From contig JAGTJL010000004.1 of the NCBI GenBank assembly GCA_020746875.1, positions 434,001-498,000 on the forward strand: DNA of 64,000 bases. The letters are read 5' to 3'. The stretch's first letter is position 1; every line of letters starts with the position of its first letter. Position numbers and translations under genes: made by a program. Below are positions 34,027 to 46,643 of the stretch, in pieces. This DNA comes from Rhexocercosporidium sp. MPI-PUGE-AT-0058. Lineage: Eukaryota > Ascomycota > Leotiomycetes > Helotiales. A model generated the notes under the pieces. It was not told the DNA's origin. It saw only the letters and a list, made by a program, of their open reading frames with translations, and made no database searches.

Positions 34027-36299
34027 GCCAGCCAGTCCATGGGGATGACAATGGATGAGTACCAACTTGACGATCACGGGAGTTGGGCCAAAGGAAGGAC
34101 GTTGGCGCGCATTTGATAGAAGGGTGTTGCAGCCGGTCCATGTGACTTTTCCAAGCAAGCCGCACGGTTCTCAAGATGCAATGGATCACGATGTCTTGGC
34201 ATTACGGGCTGTCAAGCCCCTGCAAGAATTTTAATTTTGGGATGTTTTAAGCATTGCGCAGACCCAGCGACCACGATCCAATGAGTAGAATTTTTGGTAG
34301 TGGGAGGATAGAATCTCTTCTAGCAGTGTGCAAGCTCTTGCTTGAGAGGTCGTTGGTTGCCCTTTCGTCTGTAGAAGAGTGCTTTCGCAGTTCCTAGAAT
34401 AACAAAAAGATGATACACAGGACACCCGGAATTGTCAGGTTTTGCCCCTGATTCAAGGGTGCTGACTTTCCAGAAGTCCACGTTGTTGTGTTTGGTTGCC
34501 AACTTGGAATGAAAAAGCGAATCCCCGGATCAATGACTGTACGCTGATAGACTGGACAACCACGGGATACATCACAGACAGAGATGCCGCACAATCGAAC
34601 GAACACTTTACCCACTCCGTACATGGCTTCCTTCATTCTATAACGCAATATCTCTGCGGGGTAGGACGTACCACAATCTTGATATCTTCAAGATATCTAT
34701 CGGTCGGAAGATCTAATTTGATGTCAACCATCCGAATCTTGGAATTGTTCCTTCTGGGTTTCTTCACGCAGTGACAGACACATTAAGCGAGAACGAAAAA
34801 GGGGCATCAAAACATCGCAGCCAAGACTTCACAAATACATGTTACAGGGAAGCAGAAGCATCAAGAGTACTTGGTATTTAAGAAAATACGTTGATGCTTA
34901 CTTTAGCTATAAAGGAGACTGATGTACAATTTGATTTAAATAGGCTATATTTGACATGACCTTTATGAACTGGCAGTTCTCCGCGCCTTGTACAAGGAAT
35001 TTTCAATTACTACTCTTAAGATCCAGATTATAAAGTACATAAAGATACATATCTCCCAAGTCTCCAAATATTCTGGCCATCAAGGAAGGGGTGCACCACT
35101 GCTCCATTGCGAACTTCAAGAATGAGGCACCGCCTCTGGAAACCAAATCCGGCATGATGAGATATCTTTGCTTGAGTAGCGTACAGAACCAGTCGGCACA
35201 AGAAGGCTTCTCAAATAACGGTGATGCCCTGATGCAAGATGGCCAGCTTTGGCCCATACTTGACGGTCAAGATGCATGGGACCAAGGCATTCCTCTGCCA
35301 AAGGCTCACGAAGAACTATTACCCAAGCATACCTCCCATCCAACCATTCTAATGAATCACACGCAGTGTTTCAACACCCTAGTCGAATCACCCCAAATCT
35401 GTGTTTCAGCTCCACATCTCCCCATCCAAACATCTAGCACCACAATCCCTGAAACAAAATCATACGACCCTCTCCCTTTTATACGCACACTTCCTATCGA
35501 TTCCGGCTACCACCTCCGCAACATACAATCAATGAATCCTTACGAGCTCACTTGTCTCACAGAAAATTTCTTGACACTAGGTGTCGCGTTTCTCCCCATC
35601 GTGTAGGTAGGTAAACAATGCACAATAAACGCGACCGCCTAACCAGCCAGGCAGGCCCAATCTAAGACCCATCTCGGTAAACAACCGCGCGTGTGTGGAA
35701 CGTCGAAGCTTGTGATGAGGATTTCGTTGCCCAGTCAGAACGAGTGTTTATTGTTGTCCTCGTAAACTTTAATCTCGTAATGACGACCTTTGATGCGGGT
35801 GGGTTTGTTTGTGACACGGTTTCGATTGTATTCCAATTTTCCGACTCATAATGAATTGGGTAGCTCTTCAATGAGCAGCTGGCGTGGAAGGGGGATGCAT
35901 AGCTCCTTCTTATGTTATTCCTTCTTGGGCTTGTAGGAATATGCCTACCAAAACACACACATATAATCAGCAGGATAGTTAAGCCAAGCGGATGGGCTTA
36001 CTGGCGAGTTGCTTCTTTCTCGCGTATGCAGGACTCAGTGCTGACACTCTCCCAGTTGATCATTCGGCATTCTAAAACCCTCTATTGGTCTTCGGTAGTC
36101 TGGTTTCGACCACTGTCTGGATGTGTTGCCTCTCTTATGCAGGAACACAGTTGTCCGGGAACTTTGATGGTCAAGAAACTTTGGTCCACTGGAGACAGAA
36201 CCCAGTCCCAGTGTACTGTGAGTCATGTTTTCCATTCTTCTCGTTCCTTTCCACGTCTCTGAGTATGAGCAGAACGAGGACTCTGCCGGCGCAGCAATT
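34027..36299. other. Gene-poor region, first part
   Basis: No supported gene. A frame at 35091-35606 is open for 171 codons but starts with GTG and has no recognisable motif, so I did not call it. A 17-base inverted repeat lies at about 34681-34697. Confidence 0.45.
34681..34697. repeat. Perfect short inverted repeat GATATCTT-C-AAGATATC
   Basis: Two 8-base arms around a single base. It could be a dimeric protein-binding site or simply chance. Confidence 0.5.
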
Positions 36300-36560
36300 C
36301 AACCAAAGAAGCGTACAAGAAGCAGAGAAGACATAGGCGCAAACAAAGGGATCTCCGATTCTCGACTATCGAAATGAGCTCGCGACTCTTCTTGAGGCTT
36401 CCAAGGAGTGTATGGTGAATGTTACCTCAGTCCGAGCTCCTGTGTACAGATCTCTTGCAGATGCTTCCCAGAACTGCGACTTTACGCACTTCATGTTGGA
36501 AGTAGTACCCGAGAAAGCTTTTTCAACACAAGATCCTATTGGATTCAGGTGCTGATTCGT
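36300..36560 (+). pseudogene. Possible exon or decayed gene of unknown family
   Basis: A frame with protein-like composition reads AQTKGSPILDYRNELATLL, then ASKECMVNVTSVRAPVYRSL, then DFTHFMLEVVPEKAFSTQDP up to a TGA near 36555. Directly upstream in the same frame is a TAG (near 36335). It can be read in two ways: as a nonsense change in a longer frame running from about 36085, or as an ACATAG splice acceptor matched with a GTGAGT donor near 36219 in another open frame. No domain recognised. Confidence is low and rests only on the composition of the peptide. Confidence 0.25.
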
Positions 36561-39500
36561 TTACCTTCGCCATCTGACGGCGTTGGACTTAGTAATCTCA
36601 CGGTAAGCTTGTTCTTCCTTCACCACCACTCACCTAAGTCTGCGCTTTTCGGGTGGTGATCCTCCAGCGTTCGCTTCACATGCTAAAAATACTCTCCAGA
36701 ATCATCTTATCGAAAACCAAAGTGGAAATTGCGAATCAGAGTCTCGGTGATTATCATTGACAAGGTGATGAGAGTTAGACGCTCGAGAGAAGCCCTCAAT
36801 GAACTTGAAACCGCCAGAAATAGGAGACACTTGAAGTAATTACCGTTCTGGGAGCCACGACACCATGAGAGGATGTTGAAATAGACTTCGCGCGTCTAAG
36901 GACCCTTCCCTACCGTTGTACTTCTAAATAAAGCAATGGATAAATGCTAATAATACCACAGTTTCCAAGTCCCGGGTCCACTGGAATCATCAGAGGGTCA
37001 GCGATTAGGTTCTGCTTGTTGGATCTTTTATGCAAGGTGATGAGATCTGTGCGAGGAGAAGAATGTGACGAGATGAGATTCTGCGCTACCCCGTGGGATG
37101 CAGGTTAGGGAGATGTTTGTTTCGCCCCAACTCCGACAAGCTTCGCTCCCGCAACGATTGCAGCCACCCAATGGATATTAATAGAGCTATCCTCACGCCC
37201 AGTCTTTCATAGACGCTGGTACGTAGCACTGTGTCATCATGAGGGCATCCTAGCTGGAGGAGGAGTCCTTCCAGGAGCATTTCCGTACTAGTGGTGCGGC
37301 GTTGGCGCTTCAATGGATAAACATCAAGCGCCAGCCTTACAAACCCTTGAGGTTCATGTTGGGGAGTACCTGCATGAGCGCTTATAACCTCGCTGCCCCA
37401 ACCCATCAGCCCTATGACGTTCATCACCACATCAGATTTGGTCATTATCTGTACCTGCGTCGGCCAACGTCTTTCCACGCGCTGATCTGGAGATTGGGCA
37501 CAGCCACAGTGAGCCGGATACCTCCCCGAAGAGGCACGGAGAGGTGACAGGCGTGACGCTGGTCTGGCCATTTCGTGCAGGTGTTTTGACCCGCAAGATG
37601 CAGGTACAAAGCTAAATCAAGCTTGTGTGGAGATAGACTTGATAATGTATCATGCGGGTTTGACGTTGAGGACCGACATGATGGTGTGCCGGGGAAATAT
37701 CTGACTGGTGAACAACAAGTATGATGAAGAGTAGACGTTGAAGGTTGTGGGCGTTTAAAGAAGGGGGTGAATCTTGGAGGGCGCTTAAGGCAGCGGCTAT
37801 GGACGTCAGAACAATCCTGATTGGATCGAGAGCTGCTTTTCCTGTAACAAAGTGCTGAGTGTTTGATGACGCTGTCCAGGACAATTCATAACCTCGAACC
37901 GAGTCGTCAGCCGTTGTAAATAATGGTCTTGAAATAGGAATTCATCTCTCGAAAGCCTGTCTCTGATTGGGTGGTGCAAGCGAAAGTTTGAGGTTTGTAT
38001 GCAACAGGTCCCTAAGGACCTGTATTTATTGGGTAGGGCGACTTGCAGGTTGAAACAGAAGTATACGAAGGATGCTGAGTGTCAACGTGAAGCCTGTATA
38101 TATCAGCACCATTGGAAATGAAACGATGTCTATGTAAACAGTGGCCATGACCTGGCCACCCCGTGATCCCCATCTCGATCACGATCAGACGAGAGCACCA
38201 GAGCAAAAATAGACAATTCTCCGTGACAAGCGAAAATAGCCGGCTCAACCTGCCTCGGCCAGATTCACGAACATGAAACTTCGCGGATTGGAACATCGCA
38301 GTCCGTAAGCGGGCAGGATTGGGAAATGCATGTAATAGAAGTGCTGATATGCATGAACAGCAGGGGAGGTGGCCATCCTTGGCGGCTAAAAGTGTGCAAC
38401 AGTGCAACACCAGACGAAATCCTGGAACGAACATAAAGATATGCGCTCGACTGGCTCCCGAGGGCCCGCCGGGGAAGCACAGGCTCAATCACGAGGCCAT
38501 GAGAAATCAAGCCACTCCGCGGAATCCTTGCCCGTGTGTGTGAAGCTTCAGGTGCAACCTGCAGAGCTTGCATGACCGCCCCGCGACCAGATTGGAAGTC
38601 AGACAGCATCAGGCAAGCTTCGCCTGTGATCTCGCCCGACACTTCAAGCCTCCCGTCCTTGTGCGGCCGCGGCTGCGGGCAAAGGATCAACAAACATTTA
38701 TTTTGGGTGTGTTCTGGCTGCGGAGGAGGGGCACAGGCAGAACCAACTGCACCCGTGGGAGATGGCAATGAGCAAAATAAGAGAGGCTGGCTCGGAGCCA
38801 CCAGCAGTGGCGATGAGGCGAGGAGGTGAGGAGCATCGAGAGGGGACGAAAGAAACGAGAAACAAACCCCAGTGGAGACATTTCGGGGCACACCGCCGTG
38901 CGATTGCTTGCAGTCAGACCAGGACGGGCCGAGAGGAGGGGAGGAGGTTTGAGGGACAAGGGGTCACACCGCGCTTAATCGATCGAGGATGTGCTTCATT
39001 TCCTGCCTTTGCAGCGTGCACGCAGGCCATAATCTTGTGCTCGTAACGATCGTCATTGTAACTGGCGATGAGCGGGCCCCTTCTCATCACAAACTTCGTG
39101 AGCTTGACTGTTTTTGGCGAGGAGAGTATATCCTTGGGATGAAAAGGAAAGATCGTCGGGTCCCTGGCATCTACCGGCAGCATTACGATCCGTTTCTTAC
39201 ACTTCGCACTTCTTCCGCCTTCGATGACAGAGAGAGTCGATGGCTGTCTGGGCAGCACGATTAATGTACTGGTACCTAGCTTGATGCGGGATCGGCCAGG
39301 GCAACAATATCTTCCAGATTGGTGTGCTACCAGGTCTCGAGGTATCGTCTACGTACAGTAGTGCCGCCTATCCCAGAGCAGAGACCTGACCACTCAGATC
39401 TGTCCTCCAACATGTATGTACCTGATCTCACAGCTTGCCGGCCATGCCCCCCCCCTTGATAGTGAGCTAAAGGAAAAACCTCTCCTGCCCAGCCACTGGA

Positions 39501-42500
39501 TTAATGAGAGACGGTGGGGCAGCAAATATACAGTGGCGATCTGCTGCGAATTATCGAATCGGCCGTTGATCCCGGCCTGCTCAGTCGTGGTACTGGCAGC
39601 GCTTCAAGATGGAAGTCTCAGGCGCCGCTCGGCAAAAGCAGTGGCTGTTGACGCTGTAAGCGGGTCCTAGATATCCTCCCTCGCCTGGGTGAGCGACCGG
39701 GCTTTCAATTCTGTAAATGCAAGTGCAGTTGGTGTGGTGCGAAATGGCTGTCCGGCGCTGCCGTTACCCGTTTACTCACGAAGAAAACACACTCTCACTC
39801 ACAGTGTATCTCCCTCTGCACTGTAAAACACTTCCATCGCCTACGAGCAATCAAAAACCACTCTTCTGCGGCCCTTCCATCGGCCCCCAATTTTGAACCC
39901 TCCCTTCCAGTCGTGTTTCCTTCAGCCTCCTAATAAATATTGATTGTTCGAGCTTTATGCGATTAAGATTCCATCACACATACCGAATCCCCCCTGTGAT
40001 TGTTATATCTATTCTTGTATCCATCCTTGTCACTGATCCTTTCTCTTCGGAGGGTTGTCGTTTCAAAGAGACGCGACAGGGTGACTCGACAAGTGAAAAC
40101 TGCCCACCAACGTGGGGAACAAGCCACCAAGTTGACGAGTTCCATGTTCATGCGCAGGGATTCAAGCGGCAGGAGCCTTTGATACGATGATTAAATCCAG
40201 CGTATTTGTGCGCAACGCTGCCTTCATATCCGAACAAGTGCATCCTGTTGAGGTTAAACCAGGTCGGCGACTGAGGTTATGGGAGTGGTGGTCTCAGAAG
40301 AACCAACGCGCCAACGCGGTTGAGTGGCTCTTGCTTCTCCACCGACTGTACGGTTGGTTACTACATGTGTACTGCTGCTGCTGCACAATTCTACGGGTAA
40401 CAAGAAGCCTGTGCACGTTTGATTCCTGGATTGCAGTTCTGTTTGGCTCTTTGGCCAATATCAGATTCTCGGTCAACAGATTTCTGGGCTGGTGCTGGGT
40501 GCACGTCTAGAAAAGGTTGGCCTCAAAAAGATTGCAGCCTTGCCTAATCGAGATAACCGCCGAAGCAGAGACAAGAGGCGCGACCAATGAGGCGGCAGAG
40601 CAGGGATGGCTACGTCGCGGTAGTACTTCCAGAGTGTGATGCCTCAGATGGATGCTGCAGCAGGTAGGTAGTGTGCAAAGCGAGCAGCCGCTCAGCTGGC
40701 CCTGTTCGGTTCGGAGTGATTGAAGGAGGAAGGGAGGGGGAAGGGGAGCAGAGCGAAAGACGGTGCAGAAAGAGGGGCAGTTGCGGGCAAACAACCCGGT
40801 CAGTATCGTATCGCATCGCTACTCATCTCTACCGTCCCATGTCAGCGACGGCGATGCTTTCAGTCCAGCCCAGTCCTTTCTAGGAGCGAGTGCGCGAGCT
40901 TAACTCGAGCCTGTCTTGTCTTGATGTCTGACTTGACTGTGCCTGCGCCTGCGCCTGTGCCCTGATCTGCCGGCGCAAGAGGGATGGTTTCCCACCATTC
41001 CGACAAAAGTGCAAACTCGACAGACATGCCATGCCGTATGCACCTCATCTCATCCTGTTCTAGCATGTACACAGCGATCCCGCTCCCTCCGGCCATCTCG
41101 CTGCTACCCTCCAGAAGAGCCTGTTGCCATGCCATGCTGCTCACCATCGTGAACCTCTGGGTAATGAAGAACAGCGATATGTCTGCTGAAACTGAGCCCA
41201 ATCTGTAATCTCCCCCGTCGTCTCCAGCACAAGCGATGAGAACGCATGCGGCGCCCGTGATCGACCCGCCACGCCTCGTGAACCGTGCCTTTACCTCGCC
41301 TCGATAAGTTGAGTAACTCAAAGCAGGCTAGTGGCTGGCTGCCAGAGGGGTTTGAGGAGATATTCAGAACAATACTGAGGGAGATATCAGAGCCAGCAGC
41401 TGGATTGATTCAAAGCCACATCAATAATAATGACAGTGGAATGGAGTGACTGCCAGTGCCAGTGAAAGCCCGAACCGCCAAATGTGCTTAGCGACCAAGG
41501 TCCCGCAATAGGCGCGCGATATGGCCTGTGGCTCCATGCTAGGGGGGCACGGCACCCCAGGGCAGCCAGACGAACAGGGTCTAATGAGGAGACCAGGGGG
41601 CCAGTCAGAGGACTAGTCCAGGACCCAGGACCCATCTCATGACGAATGTGAGCACGCAGGTGCTGCCAGGCGAGGAGAGAGAGAGGGGGGGAGCGCGAGC
41701 CAGCGTCAATATATTGGCAGCAGCCCCAAACGGCTCAGCTCTTTGCGTCCTCCGTTACCAAACCACTGGGACTAAACATTCGCAATCCGCTCCCCAAATA
41801 ACCCAAATCCGCTCACAATCCTAGAGCTGTTCTCCCCACGGTTCGACAGTGCACAGATACTCGTATTTGAGCGTTTTATTTTGGATTAAGTGAACAATTG
41901 CGTTGCAGCGTACAGCAGAATCGACCGACAGACAGCAAGCGCAGGCAGGCAGGATAGACGACTCGAACCGATTTCTAAATTTGTCTCGCGGCTGAGCCAC
42001 GTGAAAAATCGAGAATTCCCTCGAAATCATCGAAGGGCGACAAGCAAGTGAAGGCATTCGACATTTGTTTGCGAAAGAGCTGGGTTTGAGAATTGTTGAC
42101 CGCTCGAGAACCTGTCCCGAGTCTGTCATCATCGCCCGTTTTCTGACATTCGTTCGGTCTCCACGTTACGCAAGGCGCGCCAATTTGGGATCCACGACAG
42201 CGACCTCAGCCATCATCTCGCCAGCTGAATTGAACAGGAATTGAAGAGCATTGGAACGGTGCAATCGCTGAGTAATTGGCGGTCGATAATTTCAGTCGTA
42301 ATTGTTTGTTCTCGCTCGCCCGACGTGTCAGCGTAGACGTCAAGGATCAGATTAGTAGACCGCTGTGGTATCTGAGTAGAAGCAGCTGATCGAGAGAGAA
42401 TCGGGCTCAAAGGACTTTTGCGAGGAGCAATCAAAAGGGGTCGACCGCGCCAGCAGACTTTTAACTGAGGCAGACGGAATCCTCAAGTCGAGAAGTTTCA

Positions 42501-43082
42501 ACTGGGTTGGAGATAGACGGAAACTTGGGGGAAGAAGGAGAGTAGAGGAAAAGCAGAGGCGAAGAGGGCAAGCAGAGTAGGAGTGAGGAAAGGAAGAAAG
42601 ACTACTGAGGTTGGAATTGAGAGGAGAGAAAGGAAGGGAAAGGAAAGGAAAGGAGAGAAGGGAAGAGACGAGACGAGTATCAGGGAACTGCTTGAGTCGG
42701 TTGAGTTGAGATCTGAGAAAGGCAGGAACCCAATTCGGAAAGGGAAGCGCAGGCAAGGGCAGAGACTGGGAACTTCTTCAACGCGACAAGACAACAACAT
42801 TTGAGGGATTGATGACCCGGACACCAGCAGCTGCGAATTGATCGGGAGAAAAAAGAACACCCTACAGGCTACCAATCCATCCATCACCATCAACCATCAC
42901 CATCAGCAGCACCAGCACCAGCACGGAGCACCAGCTGAAGGCCGCATCGCACCCACCCACTTTCAATCCCAATTCCATCCCAACACCTCACCTATACCAC
43001 GTCACCTCATCTCACCTCTCAATCGACAGGCTCGGAAATCAGTCCTTGGCTTGATTTCTGCTTCTGTCACTTCCCATCGTAG
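36561..43082. other. Gene-poor region, second part, and upstream region of the Zn2Cys6 gene
   Basis: About 6.5 kb in which open frames on both strands are short, overlapping and without motifs. The last 600 bases are purine-rich (GGAAAGGAAAG steps at about 42630-42660), then CCATCAC/CAGCAC-rich, as in a transcribed leader. The region probably contains the promoter and a long 5' leader, perhaps with introns, of the gene at 43.1 kb. Confidence 0.5.
42628..42662. repeat. GGAAA-type purine repeat
   Basis: Runs of GGAAA/GGGAAA units on the plus strand about 450 bases upstream of the Zn2Cys6 coding region. Confidence 0.6.
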
Positions 43083-45526
43083 GTAAACTGGCGACGTCTA
43101 CCCAACTGGAGTTTGCGCCACTGCGACCAGAAGGTCATTCGTTTCCGCCGAAGGAGCTCGACGGCCCGGCGACGTACAGCAATCCCTTTGGCAATCTGGA
43201 TCTCGTGAACCTGGCAAGGGAGATTTTGGGACGGGGCAGTAACGAAGGTCCTCCAACCCAGACAGACGACACTTCTTCTGCCTTGAGAATGCCCATCGAG
43301 GAGCAAAGCCAGGCGGCTCAGAATGAGTCTCCAACTTCGAGATTCACCGCGGTGAACGGCAAAGAGCAGCCCAGCCCAGCTGTTGTACCAACACCTGGTG
43401 TAGGTTCAAATGGCGCTTCGAGGCGGGGATCCGACGAGAGATCCAATGGCCAGCCGAGGATTTCTCCCCCAGGGCAAGAGAAACTAACAATTACAACAAC
43501 GACGAGCCAAAGAGAGGACTGGATTCAACCACCCAGCGCAGACCGGCATCAATACCAACCGCCAAGCGGGTATTCCGAGGCAGAAATGTCCCACAAGCGC
43601 AAGAGATCCGGATCGATGGACCAGAATTCATCTTCAGCAAACTCCTACCACAGCCATGCTATACCTTCATCAACAAAGCAAACACCCACGACAGCAACGA
43701 CAGAGTCCGATGTCCCACGAGATGAGAGTCTCAGAGCTCCATCACAGTCTGACCAGCGCGATTCCTACGAGACAGGTGCTCAATACCGGCAATTTCTTGC
43801 TAATGAAGAAGCTCGCGATGCTGGTGGCCCCCACGACCACTGGCATTCTCGTCAGTACTCTGCACATTCTCATATGACTTCCGATGAGCAGATTGGTGAG
43901 GCACTTCAAAGAGCGTCCCAGAACATGGATGCTCAGCAACGCGGTGGTTACCAAAGCCCTGGAGACGATGATAGGTCTGCAAATCCATATGGCAACTACG
44001 GTCACGACAGAAGAGAGATGTCTGCAAGTTCTGACCCGAAAAAGCGGAAACGCAACTTCAGCAATCGAACCAAGACAGGCTGCATGACTTGCCGGAGGCG
44101 GAAAAAGAAATGTGACGAGAACAGGCCAGAATGTAAGTTTTATAGCATGTTCCCTGCCACTTCTAAATATCTCGGTTTCGCACATCCAGGATTGAATCTA
44201 ATTCACATTACAGGCAACAACTGTCTGCGTGGTGGTTTTGTGTGCTCAGGATACCAACAGCGCGGTCACTGGCCAAAAACGGAACAGAAACAACCACCGA
44301 TCCCACTGCAATCAAAGACAGATTATGAGAACTCTCCGTATGGTCCATCTCCATACGCTCCACAACACATTGGGCAGCCCAGAAGAGAACCACTACCCGG
44401 CTACCGCGGTCAAAGTTTACGAGTCGATCCTCAACACGGACGACACGCTGGTATGGATGATGATCAGCCAAGTGCATCCACTATTCCCAGTGCTTCAGTG
44501 AACAGCCCAGAGAACAACAGGCTATCTGCCATCTCATATTCTCATCAGATACCGACCCCAATCACTGCCTCCAGTAGTGCCTATCCTGACAGACAACCCA
44601 AGAATGCATATGAGCGAGTTGGGCCTCTTCATGATGTCTCGAGACAAGAATCCAGACAGGACTCGGATACTGGCACACCACAATCCGCATCCTCAACTCT
44701 GCCACAGATCTTGCATCCGCAAATGCACGCAGAGAGCCCACACACCAACCCTCAAGTTGCGGCACAGTTAGCTCTATCCAATCTTGCTTCAACAACTCGA
44801 CAGCGTACACAGAAGGAGGAAATGCTTGCTGGCCGCCATTACTTCCCTTTCGATAAGGAGTTGGTTTTGGAACGTGAGCGCTGCAACGGAGCATGCTGGC
44901 GATTTAACAGCAGCACGAATCCTAATAACGGTGTCTCCCCTGAAGAGCGAGCACGCCTCTTCCGAGATATCCTACAGCCTCGCGAGCATGTCATTTCTCC
45001 CACCCAAGCTTCACCGATCACTCCAGTTGGTCGAGTAGGCGACAACGTGGTCGTTGAGGCTCCTTTCAACTGCGACTACGGATACAACATCAGCATTGGT
45101 CAGGATGTTGCAATTGGGAAAAACTGCACAATTCTCGACACCTGCGAGGTTAAAATTGGCGACAGATGCAACATCGGACCCAACGTCAATATTTACACCG
45201 CTACTCTACCCGTTGATCCAAAGCGACGATTGGGTTCCCGAGGACCAAACTTGGGACGTAAGATCACCATCGATAGCGATTGTTGGATTGGGGGCGGCGT
45301 TACCATTCTGCCAGGCAGGACGATTGGTAAAGGAAGTACCGTGGGGGCTGGTTCGATTGTCACAAGGGTACGTTCGCATATCTATTTATGGATATCTCAA
45401 GCTACTGGCTTCCCATAATTCAGAGCTCAACTAACATTATCTTTTCAGGATGTCCCTCCGTACACTGTCGTTTGCGGCAACCCAGCTCGAGTCATCCGTG
45501 GTCTATACCCGCCTCACGACAACTAA
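43083..45526 (+). CDS. Zn2Cys6 DNA-binding protein fused to a hexapeptide O-acetyltransferase
   Basis: Three exons, about 43083-44132, 44214-45367 and 45449-45526, give about 760 residues. The start is not resolved: coding-like sequence (STQLEFAPLRPEGHSFPPKE) begins at an acceptor near 43083 with no ATG; the first internal ATG is at 43289. A long polar region leads to a basic stretch and the zinc cluster CMTCRRRKKKCDENRPEC-NNC-LRGGFVC, all six cysteines present, split by an intron at the usual fungal site. A second disordered region follows. The last 220 residues are a maltose/galactoside acetyltransferase: the Mac-type helix EEMLAGRHYFPFDKELVLER, hexapeptide turns (IGQDVAIGKNCTI, IGDRCNIGPNVNIYTA), and WIGGGVTILPGRTIGKGSTVGAGSIVTR then DVPPYTVVCGNPARVI. 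The catalytic histidine is not obvious: the position normally carrying H is in IYTATLPVDPKRR. Confidence 0.88.
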
Positions 45527-46643
45527 GCGTCTGTTCGTTCACGATACCACGAAGAACACAACACTGGAGATAATTGCACATCTACGAGTCTCCTTCATAT
45601 ACCCCAGACAAACGAACATGCCGTCTCACCTCACGCCTGACGAACACAATACTCGTAACTCGTAATGCATTCCAACTACTCCGTACCTCTCTTCAACAAA
45701 AACTTCCCTTTAATAAGCATGCTTGTCTCCTTGTCTCATTCTGGGGTTTCCGTTCTCCTGCATAGCGTTGCGCGCGCGCTCTCTTGTCTTGTTAATATAC
45801 CATTATATTTGCCTTACTCTCTCTGCCTTGCTTGTGCCCGTCTCGATTTTCAATTTCTACTTTTGTTTCCTAGATGTATTTAGGTTAGGGGGTTTTTTTT
45901 TACTTCTGCTTCATAGCGCGAGGAGGGATGCAGTGATATGGAAAGAGCGAGCGATGGATGGACGGGAATATGACGGAACGCTTGGAACGGTCGGGATCGC
46001 ATGGGACATGAATCTAGATGATTGATGATGGGCTCTGGTAGCTCACGGCGAGGAGCTGGAGCTATGAATGCATTAGTGGATGGGAATATGAATAGGAATG
46101 GGCTTTGTAGTTCTACTTAATGCCGATAGGCGATAAATCAATGGGCTTGAAACACATCGTCTTCCTCCTCTTCATCGCTATTGTATTTCTAACTTCATTA
46201 TGTACACCCCCACATACATACATACATACATACCTCCCTTTTGCAAAATATTTCATCTTTCTATCTACATGTGTCCTTCCAGACTCGGGGGTCGAATAGC
46301 CTACCGTATTTGGATAGGTGGAATACGCAAATATAAGATGCCGGAGTCTTCTAGAGCTTCTTCTTGATCTTCTTTTCCAAAGCAAGCAAGCCAAAAGTCC
46401 AAAATCAAGAGTCCCAGCAAAATAAACCACGAGTCTCGAAAATTCATCTCATAAAACCAACGATGATGTAACGTGAGCTAAAGATCAGACTCGTACAACG
46501 ATCATTTCCCAGTCGCTTTGTGTTTTACACCTAATTCTTACACCGTCTGACCTTACCTCCACAGTCCTTCTTCTAGTTCGATGCGACACGACTTAATCCC
46601 GTCCCTGATCTCACTTCCAAACATTAGATTAGATTAGATTGAA
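45527..46643. other. Intergenic between converging genes
   Basis: 3' flanks. Contains a CATA repeat at about 46212-46232 and TTAGA steps near 46625. No gene supported. Confidence 0.5.
46212..46232. repeat. CATA microsatellite
   Basis: Five tandem CATA units. Confidence 0.85.

Noticed and set aside
35091..35606. Open frame of 171 codons in the gene-poor region
   Set aside because: No ATG at its start, no recognisable motif, and no splice signals that would supply a start; kept only as a note.
38265..38891. Minus-strand frame of 208 codons
   Set aside because: No domain, overlapping open frames on both strands, and no splice or start context; typical of GC-rich intergenic DNA.
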